Positions 1-11,160 are shown, counted from the first letter of the stretch. The stretch is 36,915 nt of DNA from Nitrososphaerales archaeon (GCA_025451315.1 JANWKP010000388.1:1-36915); one strand, 5' to 3'. Program-made: numbers and translations. The notes: generated by a model from the letters alone, not told the origin.

Positions 1-323
1 TACCTAAATAGGATCCCATTAAAGTTCATGAAGGTTGTTTGTGATATTCTATATTTGATTGATTAATTTTGATTGTTTGTGGATACCAAACTGAAATACA
101 TGCAATACACCAAATACAATCAGTATCCTAATAGGATTTTTTTGGAATTATATTTAAAAATAACATAACCGATTGATGAAGGGAGAGTAGTAACTACTAT
201 TCATAAATTTTTAAATGTATCAAATAATAGTTTATTTCTGTTGATGCATTTTTTGTATTAGTCGATATCATAAATCTAAACTAATACAAAGTTAAAAAGT
301 ATTAATATATTTTTCACTTATTT

Positions 324-683
324 TTATTTATTATGGTTTAGTTTAGCTTCGAGATATTCTTTTAACGCTATTGCATTATTGTATTTATCTTCCTTTGAAC
401 TATAGAGTAAAGTAATTGTTCCTTTTCGAGCTTTATCTAACAACAAGTCAATAGACTCTTTCTTATTTTGTAATTCCTGATAATAACGATTTTTGAATTC
501 ATTCCATTTACTTTCGTCATGTTTAAACCACTTTCTTAGTGGAGCACTAGGAGCTATATCCTTTTGCCAAAAATCCATTTGAACATCAGTTTTTTTTAAT
601 CCACGTGGCCATATTCTGTCAACTAATATTCTAAAACCATCTTCTGTTTCAGGCTTATCATACGTTCTTTTTATCTTTATCAT
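324..683 (-). CDS. DUF488 family protein
   Basis: 119 aa; [14 protein letters not shown]...[16 protein letters not shown]...F..RY..EL is the characteristic DUF488 pattern. Confidence 0.9.
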   Translation of the reverse strand: MIKIKRTYDKPETEDGFRILVDRIWPRGLKKTDVQMDFWQKDIAPSAPLRKWFKHDESKWNEFKNRYYQELQNKKESIDLLLDKARKGTITLLYSSKEDKYNNAIALKEYLEAKLNHNK

Positions 684-947
684 AATAACTAATTGAATAG
701 ACTCATTAATAAAAAGAATATTCTATTCAATATCTACTAAATTTTTTTGTATACCAACATAAAAGATCTAATATTATTTTTTGGTGAGTTAAATTGAAAT
801 TTATAAGAAAGGATTTTATCAATTGTTATTGTTAACAGAACATTAGCTTCAAATAACTGTTATCTATTCAATAACCTAAAATAATAAGCTGTTAAAGGTT
901 ATTTCACAAATCACTTATTTAAATCAGATATTAAAGTTAACTTTTTA

Positions 948-1205
948 TTGATTATAGAATATGAAACTCAAATGAGTGATCTAAATTATCGTCTCAGTGT
1001 TATGATAAATAATAGCGCTGCTAGTTTACATCACCGAAACGACGTCGATACTGTGAAAATTGAAGATAAAACAAACAAACCAACTAGTATGAATCTGATG
1101 GTAATTTTACTCTCTCTGGTGGTCATTGCATTCTCTACCTACTTTTCAATTAAAGTGCTAAAACATCTGAGAATAGCACAGCAAGGCTTTGGGCTACGAA
1201 ATTAG
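948..1205 (+). CDS. small protein with a C-terminal transmembrane segment
   Basis: 85 aa ORF (TTG start, alternative ATG at 972); hydrophobic LMVILLSLVVIAFSTYFSI near the C-terminus. Confidence 0.45.
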   Translation: MIIEYETQMSDLNYRLSVMINNSAASLHHRNDVDTVKIEDKTNKPTSMNLMVILLSLVVIAFSTYFSIKVLKHLRIAQQGFGLRN

Positions 1206-1318
1206 ATTTAAATCAAATGAAAACAGACAACCATCTTTTGGTTCATTGATAAAATCATTTGTGTAGAATTAATGTTGCAAAGGGTATTATAATTACATAG
1301 ACAGTCACAAATTACTTA

Positions 1319-2383
1319 TTATTTACGTAGCGGCAAGTTAAATGCTTCCATTAGGTTTGGATGAATTTGTGTGTGAACTATCATCATAACATCTAGAGGT
1401 GAACCTTTTTTTGCAATTGAGTCATTAAGATGGGTGAGACCATTTTCCAGATTAGTAACAAAGGCCGTTACTTTTTTGTTATCGCTTGGTCCAGTATGCT
1501 TTAGTTTAGTGTCAAAGATTTCGAATGACTTTGCAGCTAGTCCTTGAGCACTCTGGTAATCTGAAATATTAGATAGTGAATAGCCCATATTCATTTCGCC
1601 GCCGTGTTCCGTCATCGTCATCGTATTGGACGAGGTATTCGTAGAGGGCATATTCATTTTCATATTGCTAGTACCAGAATTATTTTCGGATACAGGATTG
1701 CTCATAACCATAGAATTTGGGCTACTGTTGTTCCCGGTCATAACCATGTTTGACATATTGGTCATGTCAAATCCAACATGGTATGCCTTTCCATAGTTTA
1801 TTAGCACCTCATCTATCACATTGGCAAAAGCTAAGGCCTGAAGCCTTGTATTCTGATCTAGTTCCTGATCGGTATTGCTACCGCCAAATATGCTTTCTAG
1901 AGACTTTAGAGCTCCCTCCAAAATGTTTGAAGAGGATGGTTGCACCTGAGCAATTCTGACAATTGCGTCTTCATCCAGCCTTTTATAAAGATCATTTACC
2001 AGTTGACTTACACTTTTTAGTTGGCTTTCTGAAGATGATGACATGTTTTGCAGTTGAGTCATGGCTCTTCTAAGATCATCTGTTAATCGTGGATTATCCT
2101 CTGTTATTTCAATCATTATCTTCGGAGTTAGAAGGGATCATGCCTTATTCGCATGATTCTGAGCTAGTGACACGTTATTATTTTCCAAGTTTGCTACAAC
2201 GAGCTCCAATTCTGCTTGGACTTGGTCTACATTCCCTACAAATGTAGCAGTTTCGTTTGGTGTAAAAAGATGTCCATATACCCGTAAATTATTAAAATCA
2301 TCCGTATTGAAAAGCATCATGCTAAAGCAAATACACAGGAGTAGAAATAGAAATTTGGTGTTTAGAGAAAGAGCTTGTATCAA
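1319..2383 (-). pseudogene. Met-rich secreted protein interrupted by one in-frame TGA (track ORFs 2138..2383 and 1319..2116)
   Basis: The two ORFs share a frame, separated by TGA (2138-2140) and 7 sense codons (SLLTPKI); upstream part has a signal peptide, downstream part continues EITEDNPRLTDDLRRAM and a Met/Asn/Ser-rich low-complexity region. Confidence 0.65.
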
Positions 2384-2840
2384 ATTTGGATTGCTCCTTG
2401 CAATGAATTATTCACTAAAAGGAGGCTTCCTATTACTACGACAAATACCAAAATACAGCTAACTGACGTTACGTCTCCTTTATTCATTATACTGCGAGAG
2501 GTAGAACTCGAACTATTAACAGATTCTCTATTTCTGACCATACTAAATCAATTATAGAGTATAAAGAAATTACTGCTGATCTTTATTAATTTATTATTTA
2601 AAGTCAAATGTTCATCAATCACTTATGAAATATTCTAGAGAGGTACACTACTATATAAGTGATAGTAAACGAAGTTAAGATATTATTATAATATATAATG
2701 ATCATATAATATACCTTATTGTTTCCATTTTCCTAAATTAATTGTTTTGTTACCTCACAAAAATTATCTAAAAGTTTCTAATTTAAATTAAATAATATGT
2801 AAAAAATTAAATTAAGAATTAGTGACCATGTATAGCTATA

Positions 2841-2896
2841 TTTTAATTCGTCATTTGTACTAATAATTTTTTAATTCGTCATTTGTACTAATAACT
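2841..2896. repeat. 28-bp tandem direct repeat, two copies
   Basis: ttttaattcgtcatttgtactaataa at 2841-2866 and again at 2869-2894. Confidence 0.95.
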
Positions 2897-2927
2897 TTTT
2901 ATTCTACTTTTACAAATTATAATATAA

Positions 2928-3530
2928 ATGGTAACTAAAACAAATATACAATTTATTATTCTCTCTACCATGAGTATCATAACATTCAGTTTAATTCTAT
3001 CAATAGTCTTACAACCGCAGTTTGCTTTTGCTCATGAAAAACAACTAGTTTCAATCAATGAAAAACCATATCTATTTGTAGTTGGTTCAATTGGTGAACC
3101 TGTATATATAAATGACAAATCAGGAGTTGAACTCTTTGCTTATATTCCTGATCCTAAGGATCCTTTGTCTGAAGACTCTAATGTAACAAAACCAATTACT
3201 GGTTTAGAAAAAACTTTAAAGGTTGAGGTGTCTGCAGGACCAACAAATAAAACGTTGGATTTCGAACCTGATGAAGAAAATCCAGCACATTATACAGCTA
3301 CATTTTTCCCTAGTGCAGAGACTACATATACCTATACACTAACTGGTACAATAGACAACACACCAGTTCATATTAGCTATTCATGTGTTCCTGGCGGTGG
3401 AGAAGATGATGACGATGAATCATCAGGAGGAGATAATACAAAGACTGTACTTTCACAAGGCGTCATTAGAGAACAAATGGCCGGAGGTTTTTCATGTCCA
3501 ATGCCGAGAGATGAAGTAACCATACCTTAA
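2928..3530 (+). CDS. secreted protein upstream of copC-copD, likely periplasmic/cell-surface
   Basis: 200 aa; N-terminal signal sequence ending ...FAFAHEKQ; adjacent to the CopC-CopD gene on the same strand. Confidence 0.7.
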   Translation: MVTKTNIQFIILSTMSIITFSLILSIVLQPQFAFAHEKQLVSINEKPYLFVVGSIGEPVYINDKSGVELFAYIPDPKDPLSEDSNVTKPITGLEKTLKVEVSAGPTNKTLDFEPDEENPAHYTATFFPSAETTYTYTLTGTIDNTPVHISYSCVPGGGEDDDDESSGGDNTKTVLSQGVIREQMAGGFSCPMPRDEVTIP

Positions 3531-3617
3531 ATTATGAATGACATCTGCAACTTATAATATGGAATCTCTAATCATATTTTATTGTAATTTTGATTGATGT
3601 ATATACTATAACTCCTA

Positions 3618-6203
3618 TTGATATTTATGAAAAATTTGTCAAGAAATAATTCTACAAAGATAAATTTTATATATATTATGTTTCTTTTCATAATAACCTG
3701 TTCAATTTCTCTTTTTCTTTTGATTTCATCTATTTCCGATTCCTCTTTTTTATTGAAAAAGGCTTATGCCCATGCTATCCCAGTAAATGAAACTCCAGCT
3801 CCTGATTCCATATTTGAAAAAGACGATTTACCATCAAAAGTTATTATTGATTTTTCAGAAAGACCCGTTCCTAGCATAAGTACTATTCAAGTTCTTAATG
3901 AAAAAAATGAAAGGGTAGATAATGGCGATTTTGTAATAATTGGCGATCATGATAGGGAAGCAATGACTACACTAGACACTAAAAAACTTACTGACGGTGT
4001 ATATACCGTTTCTTGGATGGCACAATCTGCAGATGACGGGCATATCGCAAAAGGCTCATATGTTTTTGTAATTGGGAATGTAGGAGTTAGTTCATCTGCA
4101 AAAACCTCATCATCAATTGAAGGATTAGCTAATGATCAACAGAATTACAAAGTACAGGCCGTTACATCTAGCTTAGACGGATTAATAAAATGGCCACTTA
4201 TAATATCCCAAATAACAGTGATAGGTGTAATTTTTTCACATCTTTTTTTATGGGATTTATTTGGTAAAAAAATAATAATTACTAAAAATAAGAAATCATC
4301 AGCAAATCCTGGTTCTGATACTGTTACGAATAATATGATGTCGACATCAAGATATAATAAAAGGTTTACATTTATACTAGTAATTGCATGTGTTACAATA
4401 ATAATTTCCACAAATGTCCTATTATTTTTACAGATTATTGAATTAGTTCCTAATAATAACATGTCTACTCATGTATCTACTTTTTTATCATTGATGCACG
4501 GACCATCTGGATTTCTGTGGTTCATAAGGATGGTAACATCAATAATAATAATTGTATGTTTAGTCGCTTATTATTATTTTATAAAGAACCAAGAAAAAAC
4601 AGAATCAAATAAAATTAAAAGTCATACTGATCTATATCGATTTGGAAAGGAAGATCGGATTAATTCTTTCAAGAAGATAAATCTGAATAATGAAAAGTTA
4701 GTTCCGTTACTCTTATTATCCATATCTTTTATAGCTGGTTCTATTAGCATTTTTGCAAATAGTCTAACAAGCCATAATGCAGCAGTAGAATTTTTTCCAA
4801 CAATTGCAGTTTTTTTAGATTGGATTCATTTTATGGGAGTTTCTCTGTGGATAGGTGGTCTATTCTATATATCTGCTGTTTTATTGACAACAATAAAAGA
4901 AAGAACAAAAAATCGTGATCAAGAAACAATAAATGAATCTATTGAGGTGGGGAAAAAAACAGTAATACCAAGTAAGACTTTTTCCTTAAATGTAAAAAAG
5001 AGATTTATCTTTAATTACTATTTAGCATTATTACTTCCACGATTTTCTCTTATTGCTACCCTTTCTTTGGGAATAATTGGAATTAGCGGAATCTATATGG
5101 CCTGGGTTAATATTCATAGTTTTAATTTTCTATTTAATAGCGATTACGGACATATTCTAATAATCAAATTAATCAGTATTGTACCTTTAATTATTTTAGG
5201 AGGGTATCATCAATTAAAACTTCATAAAACTGTTGTTCGTATAGCAAGTCTAGGCGAAAATGGTGATAATAGTAGAAAAAATTCCAACATAGATGAAAGT
5301 AATATTATTGACTTTGCGAATAACCGTAAAAAAAACATAAACTCAAAACAAAAACAAAATACAGAAAAAACAGAATCAAATCAAATAAATATATTTGGGA
5401 AATTTAGCAAAACAATTAAAATTGAATCTTTGATAGCGATTGGAGTTTTACTTGTAGCATCACTTCTTACCACTACTTCTCCTCCTTCATCATCTACATC
5501 AATGAATATGCCTTCTATGGATGAAGATCCTCATACCATGATGATGATGTCCCATGATGGTTTTGGTAAAAGTAATAATATGCCCATGGCAAATTTAAAA
5601 AATAATAGCTATGTTAAGGAAGTAAATATCTTAAATGTAACTACCAAATTAGAAATAAATCCGTTTCATTCTGGGTTAAACACTTTCAAAATTACTTTTA
5701 CTGATTCACATAAAGAACCATATTCAAATATATCAACTGTAAGGATGATTTTTAAAAATGAACAAGCAGATATTGGACCTATAACAAAAAAACTTAACCA
5801 AATTTCTCCTGGTATATACGTTATTACTGGAGGATATATTAGTCAACCAGGAGAATGGAATATTGAAATGGCAGCTCAGCGACCATCAAATTATGATCTT
5901 AATTATAAATTTACATCTATACTAAATAGTTCATCAACAGATATGTCCACTACAACTAAGACAAAAACAAATGATAATAATAATATTTCTAGAAATGAAC
6001 AAGGAAAAATAATTAAAAATATGGATACTAATAATTCAATGAATATAGATAAATTATCTACTCAAACAATAGATGTTTCTAATCCTTTCACATTGTCAGC
6101 AATTACTTTAGTAGTAGTTATTGGTCTTGTGAGCTTTTACTCTTACAAAAAAAGTAAACAAAAACTTAGAACAACTATAGATTTATTGGATCAAAATGTA
6201 TAA
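3618..6203 (+). CDS. CopC-CopD fusion copper resistance/uptake protein with C-terminal extracellular domain
   Basis: 861 aa; CopC domain after the signal peptide (HAIPVNETPAPDSIF...YTVSWMAQSADDGHIAKGSYVFVIG), multi-TM CopD region, Met-rich MNMPSMDEDPHTMMMMSHDG segment, FixH/YtkA-like C-terminal part, final TM. Confidence 0.9.
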   Translation: MIFMKNLSRNNSTKINFIYIMFLFIITCSISLFLLISSISDSSFLLKKAYAHAIPVNETPAPDSIFEKDDLPSKVIIDFSERPVPSISTIQVLNEKNERVDNGDFVIIGDHDREAMTTLDTKKLTDGVYTVSWMAQSADDGHIAKGSYVFVIGNVGVSSSAKTSSSIEGLANDQQNYKVQAVTSSLDGLIKWPLIISQITVIGVIFSHLFLWDLFGKKIIITKNKKSSANPGSDTVTNNMMSTSRYNKRFTFILVIACVTIIISTNVLLFLQIIELVPNNNMSTHVSTFLSLMHGPSGFLWFIRMVTSIIIIVCLVAYYYFIKNQEKTESNKIKSHTDLYRFGKEDRINSFKKINLNNEKLVPLLLLSISFIAGSISIFANSLTSHNAAVEFFPTIAVFLDWIHFMGVSLWIGGLFYISAVLLTTIKERTKNRDQETINESIEVGKKTVIPSKTFSLNVKKRFIFNYYLALLLPRFSLIATLSLGIIGISGIYMAWVNIHSFNFLFNSDYGHILIIKLISIVPLIILGGYHQLKLHKTVVRIASLGENGDNSRKNSNIDESNIIDFANNRKKNINSKQKQNTEKTESNQINIFGKFSKTIKIESLIAIGVLLVASLLTTTSPPSSSTSMNMPSMDEDPHTMMMMSHDGFGKSNNMPMANLKNNSYVKEVNILNVTTKLEINPFHSGLNTFKITFTDSHKEPYSNISTVRMIFKNEQADIGPITKKLNQISPGIYVITGGYISQPGEWNIEMAAQRPSNYDLNYKFTSILNSSSTDMSTTTKTKTNDNNNISRNEQGKIIKNMDTNNSMNIDKLSTQTIDVSNPFTLSAITLVVVIGLVSFYSYKKSKQKLRTTIDLLDQNV

Positions 6204-6240
6204 GATATAGAATTTATTTTAATTTAATAGCCCAATTGAA

Positions 6241-6359
6241 AGCTCTGTTAAGTTAATCAAAAATAACCAAGTAAATTGAAAAAATTTAATAAAATTGAGC
6301 ATAGAACATAATAGTGTAGTTTAATGTGGGACTATTTTAATCCTTAACTTGACAGAGCC
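6241..6359. mobile_element. MITE-like non-autonomous element, 119 bp
   Basis: Terminal inverted repeats agctctgttaagttaa (6241-6256) and ttaacttgacagagcc (6344-6359), 14/16 matching; no ORF inside; ends resemble those of the IS relic at 30402-31131. Confidence 0.65.
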
Positions 6360-6937
6360 TAGTATTCTATCTAAATTTAATAATAATAATAATCTTATTT
6401 ATTATATGATTATATTAGTATATCAAAGACAAATCTCTACAAGTTGTTAATTTAATCTAATTAGAAAAAATAATTCGTAGGTTCAGGTGAGCTAAAGAGA
6501 AAATAATTTCTATAATAATAAATGTAATTACGATTCATTTGTTGAGTGAATCAAATTAGAGGAATATTATTACAATCGGGCCAGTGGGATGTGAAACAAA
6601 AATGACATAATTTTTTGATTTAAACAACATATTATCTAAAGCGGGTTCAGTGGAACTACTAATGCTAGAACTACCTTTTTAGATTCCTCAACTTTATTTT
6701 ATGTTTCTATCATCGATTTGTACTGAGAAGAATTCCTACCAAACCTATTATTTAGTTCAAGACAATTTATTAGTCATCTCTCTTTCACCCCGGTGCTACT
6801 AATCATAATAAAAATTATTTACCCTAGTGATGGTAAACAGATATTGTAAATGTACTTGCATATAGAAAGTAACTTATACTAATTAAATGTCTGGTAAATG
6901 TTTATAAATATGCCATTATTCCTTAATCTGTAATTAC

Positions 6938-7678
6938 ATGACAAAAATAAAGTTATTATTTACATGTCCGCATAATGGAACACAACATACGGATAAAGTA
7001 AGAGTCATAGGTGATCTACCTAATACCTGTATACGCAGTGAATTTAGTATAGTTAATGATATTGGAACCGAGGACCTTACTGAGCGTATCATTACACATA
7101 TACATAGACTAAGCGGAAAAGATCCATATAAACAAATTGCAAAGGTTGACCGGGAGTACGTTGATCATAACAGAGAAGGACCATGCGCATTTGAAGAGTC
7201 AGATCTTCGGGCCCAAACAGCTTACGAGGAATATCACAAGGGAATTTTGCAAATAATTGAAGAAATTCTTCCTCAAAATGAGAATGGTATTGCCTTTCTA
7301 TTTGATATTCACGGTACAGACAATGTAGAGGTTAAGGGTAATTTTATTGAGGTAATTATTGGAACTGATAAAGGAAATTCGAGGCAATCATTGACCGAAA
7401 TAAGTCCTGATTATTTCTGGGGTCCCCATGGTTTAATACCACTATTAAAAAAAAACGGTATAAGAGTATTCCCCCGTAATGAAAGTGAAGAAATAGCGGG
7501 TTTCGAACTAGACGGAGGATACACGATACAAACATACGGTAGTTCTCAACCCAGAAAAGGATTGGTAGCAATACAAATTGAAGTTAATCGTTCTATCCGA
7601 GGAGGTATGTATTGCCGTGAAAAATTTGCTGCAGATATAGCTGATTGTATTTGGTCATTTGTTTATCCATTTATCTAA
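6938..7678 (+). CDS. N-formylglutamate amidohydrolase-like protein
   Basis: 246 aa; CPHNGT near the N-terminus, FDIHGTD, and C-terminal QIEVNRSIRG... Confidence 0.7.
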   Translation: MTKIKLLFTCPHNGTQHTDKVRVIGDLPNTCIRSEFSIVNDIGTEDLTERIITHIHRLSGKDPYKQIAKVDREYVDHNREGPCAFEESDLRAQTAYEEYHKGILQIIEEILPQNENGIAFLFDIHGTDNVEVKGNFIEVIIGTDKGNSRQSLTEISPDYFWGPHGLIPLLKKNGIRVFPRNESEEIAGFELDGGYTIQTYGSSQPRKGLVAIQIEVNRSIRGGMYCREKFAADIADCIWSFVYPFI

Positions 7679-8184
7679 GCGTAGATCATTTCACACTGTT
7701 ATAGGATATAATCATTTAATTAGTCTATCTTTTTTATGATAATTTCACTTAAAATTGTATTTGTATGAAGATACATATACTTTTATTATATTATTCTTAG
7801 TTAGATGTGCTATTCTATTCTGAATACTTGATATGGAAATAGAACATGATAATACCCTAGATACAGATTTTTAAAGATGTTTAAATATCAAAATGATTTG
7901 TATCACCAAGTCTAGAACTCAAAACTGAATTAAAATATTATTGAGACTAGTATGTTATCAATTTAAGTACAATCAAGAAAAAGTAATTAAGTTTTTTAAT
8001 GTATAGATATTTAACCTTAAATCTTTAAAGCTGTTTATGATAATTAAATTTTAAGTTTATAATTCATCTTTACTATTCTTAATATTTTTCTTTTAAAATA
8101 GATAAACATTCTTTTCAATTTATAATATATAATTTATTAGAAAAGCATTATTAGTTAATCTTTCCCTCTGAAGAAAAAATGTAG

Positions 8185-10089
8185 TTATGATAAATCTTTT
8201 ACTAAGAACTCAGCAGAGGCCTTGAGACCTTTTAATGAATTACTATATTTGGTAAAGCCATGTCCTTCATCTTCAAAAACCATATATTCAACGCTAATAC
8301 CATTTTCTTTTAATTTTTCAACAATCTGATCAGACTCTTCCTTTGCTACTCGTGGATCATTAGCTCCTTGTATTACTAGCAGCTTAACGTTTGAATTGAC
8401 ATTGCTAATATACGTAATTGGAGACCTTTCTTTAAGGAAATCTACTTCAGTTTCAGTATTACCTACTAATTCTGCCATAAAACGTTTCCAATGTTCTGGA
8501 ACAGATTTTGCAAATGTTATAAGGTTACTGGGACCTACTATATCTACAGCTACCTTCCAATTGTATTGAGGTAATCTAGTTATACAATTTAATGTAGCAA
8601 ATCCACCGAAACTAGCACCAAATACTCCAATTCTATTAGGGTCGATCCAATCTTGAGCTAATAGCCATTTTATCGCATATTCTAAATCTTTCAATTCATT
8701 TCCACCCCAATCATGGTAAATTTTTTTCTCAAAACTTTTGCCATACCCGGTACTTCCTCTAAAATTTGGCGCTATAACAACAAGACCGTTATGGGAAAGA
8801 TATTGATAAAGTCCAGAGTAATCATAATAAGGTCTTTCTTGAGAAGTAGGACCACCATGAATGGATAATATGGCTCCAAATTTTGAACTGTGAGTATTAT
8901 TTGTCCTTTTATTTTCCTTATTATTTTGTGGGATGTACAAAAATGCAGAAATCTCGAGTTCGTCGAAACTCTTATATTTTATTAATTTCGGTTCTGTCAA
9001 TACATCAGCAGAAATATTACCTAACATAGAATGTGTAATTGCATTAGATTTAGCTTTTTCATAATTATCAATATCCATCACATAAATATTTGTTGGTGAA
9101 GTTGGAGTATCTATCATTAGGCCGATTTTCTTTCCATCATTTGATAGTTTTAGATCTTCTATAACCCCTTTCCTTGATAAATTAGTAACTTCTCTAACTT
9201 CTCCATTCTGTATGTTTTTGATAAATAAATTACTATATCCATCTAAATTTTCTGTCCACAATAAATTTTTCCCATCAGGACTAAGATCAACTAATTCTAT
9301 ATCTCGCTGAGGTGTATGTATCCATTCAAACTTTGATTTATCTATATCATAAAATGCTAAACCAGCAAATTCTCTTTTTAAGTCTGATATAATGTAAAAA
9401 CCTTTTCCATCAGGAAGCCATGGCCCAGTAATAAATCTGCTTTTATCTACATTATCTAATCCAATTTTTTCCATTTTCCTGCTTTCTACATCTAGAATCC
9501 AAATAGTATAATCAGTAAGAGTAACAAGTTGAATACAATTTAATCTTCTATTATCTGGAGACCAGTAACCAGGAGTATACCAGCCTTCTCTTTCAGTAAT
9601 ACAGAATTTGTCTTCAGATGTACTTTCCATATTTCTTACATATATCAACATATCAGAAAGATTAGATTCGTTTGATCCATAAACGATATATTTGCCATTG
9701 GGACTGAAACATTCAGAACCCCATTCATTTCTCACATTAGAATTATTAGTTACAGATTGAGGCCAAGAATTAAAAATGTCATCTATGCTATATATTTGAA
9801 AGTTCTCTGTTCCATAATGATCTGCAAAAAAGATAGCACCATTATCAACAGGAGAAGAAAACACATTCCTTATTGAATAATCAATAAAATTAGTTAATTG
9901 ATATGATGCATAAGGTTCGTCTTCAGAGCTTAGGTATGACCGCTGTCGCCACAAATTAAATTGCCCATTTATATCTGCAATATACAAAATCCAAGATGGA
10001 TCTTTATGAAAGAAATCAAAGTTACTGTATCTCCTAATTGAAGCAAATCGTTCAAAAGGATAATTATGATTTGATATTTTAAATTTCAT
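8185..10089 (-). CDS. S9 family serine peptidase (prolyl oligopeptidase/acylaminoacyl-peptidase type)
   Basis: 634 aa; beta-propeller-like N-terminus; APNFRGSTGYGKSF, nucleophile GASFGG, GANDPRV, DEGHGF. Confidence 0.93.
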   Translation of the reverse strand: MKFKISNHNYPFERFASIRRYSNFDFFHKDPSWILYIADINGQFNLWRQRSYLSSEDEPYASYQLTNFIDYSIRNVFSSPVDNGAIFFADHYGTENFQIYSIDDIFNSWPQSVTNNSNVRNEWGSECFSPNGKYIVYGSNESNLSDMLIYVRNMESTSEDKFCITEREGWYTPGYWSPDNRRLNCIQLVTLTDYTIWILDVESRKMEKIGLDNVDKSRFITGPWLPDGKGFYIISDLKREFAGLAFYDIDKSKFEWIHTPQRDIELVDLSPDGKNLLWTENLDGYSNLFIKNIQNGEVREVTNLSRKGVIEDLKLSNDGKKIGLMIDTPTSPTNIYVMDIDNYEKAKSNAITHSMLGNISADVLTEPKLIKYKSFDELEISAFLYIPQNNKENKRTNNTHSSKFGAILSIHGGPTSQERPYYDYSGLYQYLSHNGLVVIAPNFRGSTGYGKSFEKKIYHDWGGNELKDLEYAIKWLLAQDWIDPNRIGVFGASFGGFATLNCITRLPQYNWKVAVDIVGPSNLITFAKSVPEHWKRFMAELVGNTETEVDFLKERSPITYISNVNSNVKLLVIQGANDPRVAKEESDQIVEKLKENGISVEYMVFEDEGHGFTKYSNSLKGLKASAEFLVKDLS

Positions 10090-10342
10090 AATTCACTTTA
10101 CCATATAACATATATAAGTAAAAAATTTTATAAAATATTTTAAAAGTATTTTTCTACTAGTTTTATAATTCTTTTTTGTTAATGAAATTTTAAGCTTTGA
10201 AAAATTCTTTCGGTTTCTATCGTTTAACATATTTAGTTTTACTAGTGGTTTACCTCTTTATAAAAAAAAATTAAGTATAGAAGAAATATTAAAACGAAAG
10301 CATTCAGGAAATCAAAAGCAAAAAAATTTCATGATTCTGATC

Positions 10343-10600
10343 TTATACTCCTTGACTTTGCTTAATGGCTTCTTCTCCGAGATGGCGAAGGAAGAATATG
10401 TTGGTAACATAAAGACCAGAAGAAGTATTACGCTCATATACAAAGAACCAAAAAAATTTTGTATTTTGCCTTTCTTTTAATATTCTTCTAATGGCAATAT
10501 CTTTCATATAATTATTATGATCAAGGTTGTTAGATCTAGAAAAAAAGACAATGACCATGAGAAGATCATACACTAATGACTTGATCATTATTGAATCCAT
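10343..10600 (-). CDS. hypothetical protein
   Basis: 85 aa ORF with no recognised motif; could be spurious or a relic. Confidence 0.25.
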   Translation of the reverse strand: MDSIMIKSLVYDLLMVIVFFSRSNNLDHNNYMKDIAIRRILKERQNTKFFWFFVYERNTSSGLYVTNIFFLRHLGEEAIKQSQGV

Positions 10601-10677
10601 TTAATGGTTCTATTTGTTATCTTTGCTATAGGTAAATTTTTAGCTAATACCATATATTGTTATGATCTCGGTCAATA

Positions 10678-11160
10678 CTATGGCGGAATAGAAGATGTAC
10701 CACGGATTTCTCCATTAGGATTTTCTAATGTGTGAATATTCATATATAATGAACCGTTAGATCCAGCTAATGCCACATCATATACTGACTTGCCTTTCAT
10801 TGGTCCTTCGAGTTTATCAGCTGTAATTGTACCGGATTCTGATACCTCGTTTCTAGGAGGGTCATATTTGAACATTGTAAATACTATAGGTCCATTTTCG
10901 CCTGGTTTACCAAGATGTATATGTCCTCCTGTGACATCTGTGATGTTCATAGCATTCACTCTATATGTTATAGTGTCTCCTGCTACACTATATGCTGAAA
11001 TCTCGGCCTTGCCTGTTGCATTGGTTTGAACTGGAGGAACTTCTTCACTTCCTGTAAGGTTGAATTCAAATTTTGTTTCTCCTTGTGCGAACACTAAATC
11101 TGTCAAATCATGTGTGACTGTTGTTATCATAAGAGTTGCCAATATCACTGTAACTCCCAC
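10678..11160 (-). CDS. CHRD domain secreted protein
   Basis: 160 aa; FNLTGSEEVPPVQTNATGKAEI...GHIHLGKPGENGPIVFTMF...NIHTLENPNGEIRG. Confidence 0.9.
   Translation of the reverse strand: MGVTVILATLMITTVTHDLTDLVFAQGETKFEFNLTGSEEVPPVQTNATGKAEISAYSVAGDTITYRVNAMNITDVTGGHIHLGKPGENGPIVFTMFKYDPPRNEVSESGTITADKLEGPMKGKSVYDVALAGSNGSLYMNIHTLENPNGEIRGTSSIPP

Noticed and set aside
2841-2896. Possible CRISPR array
   Set aside because: Only two contiguous copies, no spacers, no cas genes in the window.
4145-4462. 105-aa minus-strand ORF inside the CopC-CopD gene
   Set aside because: Antisense to a strongly supported CDS; no recognisable motif.
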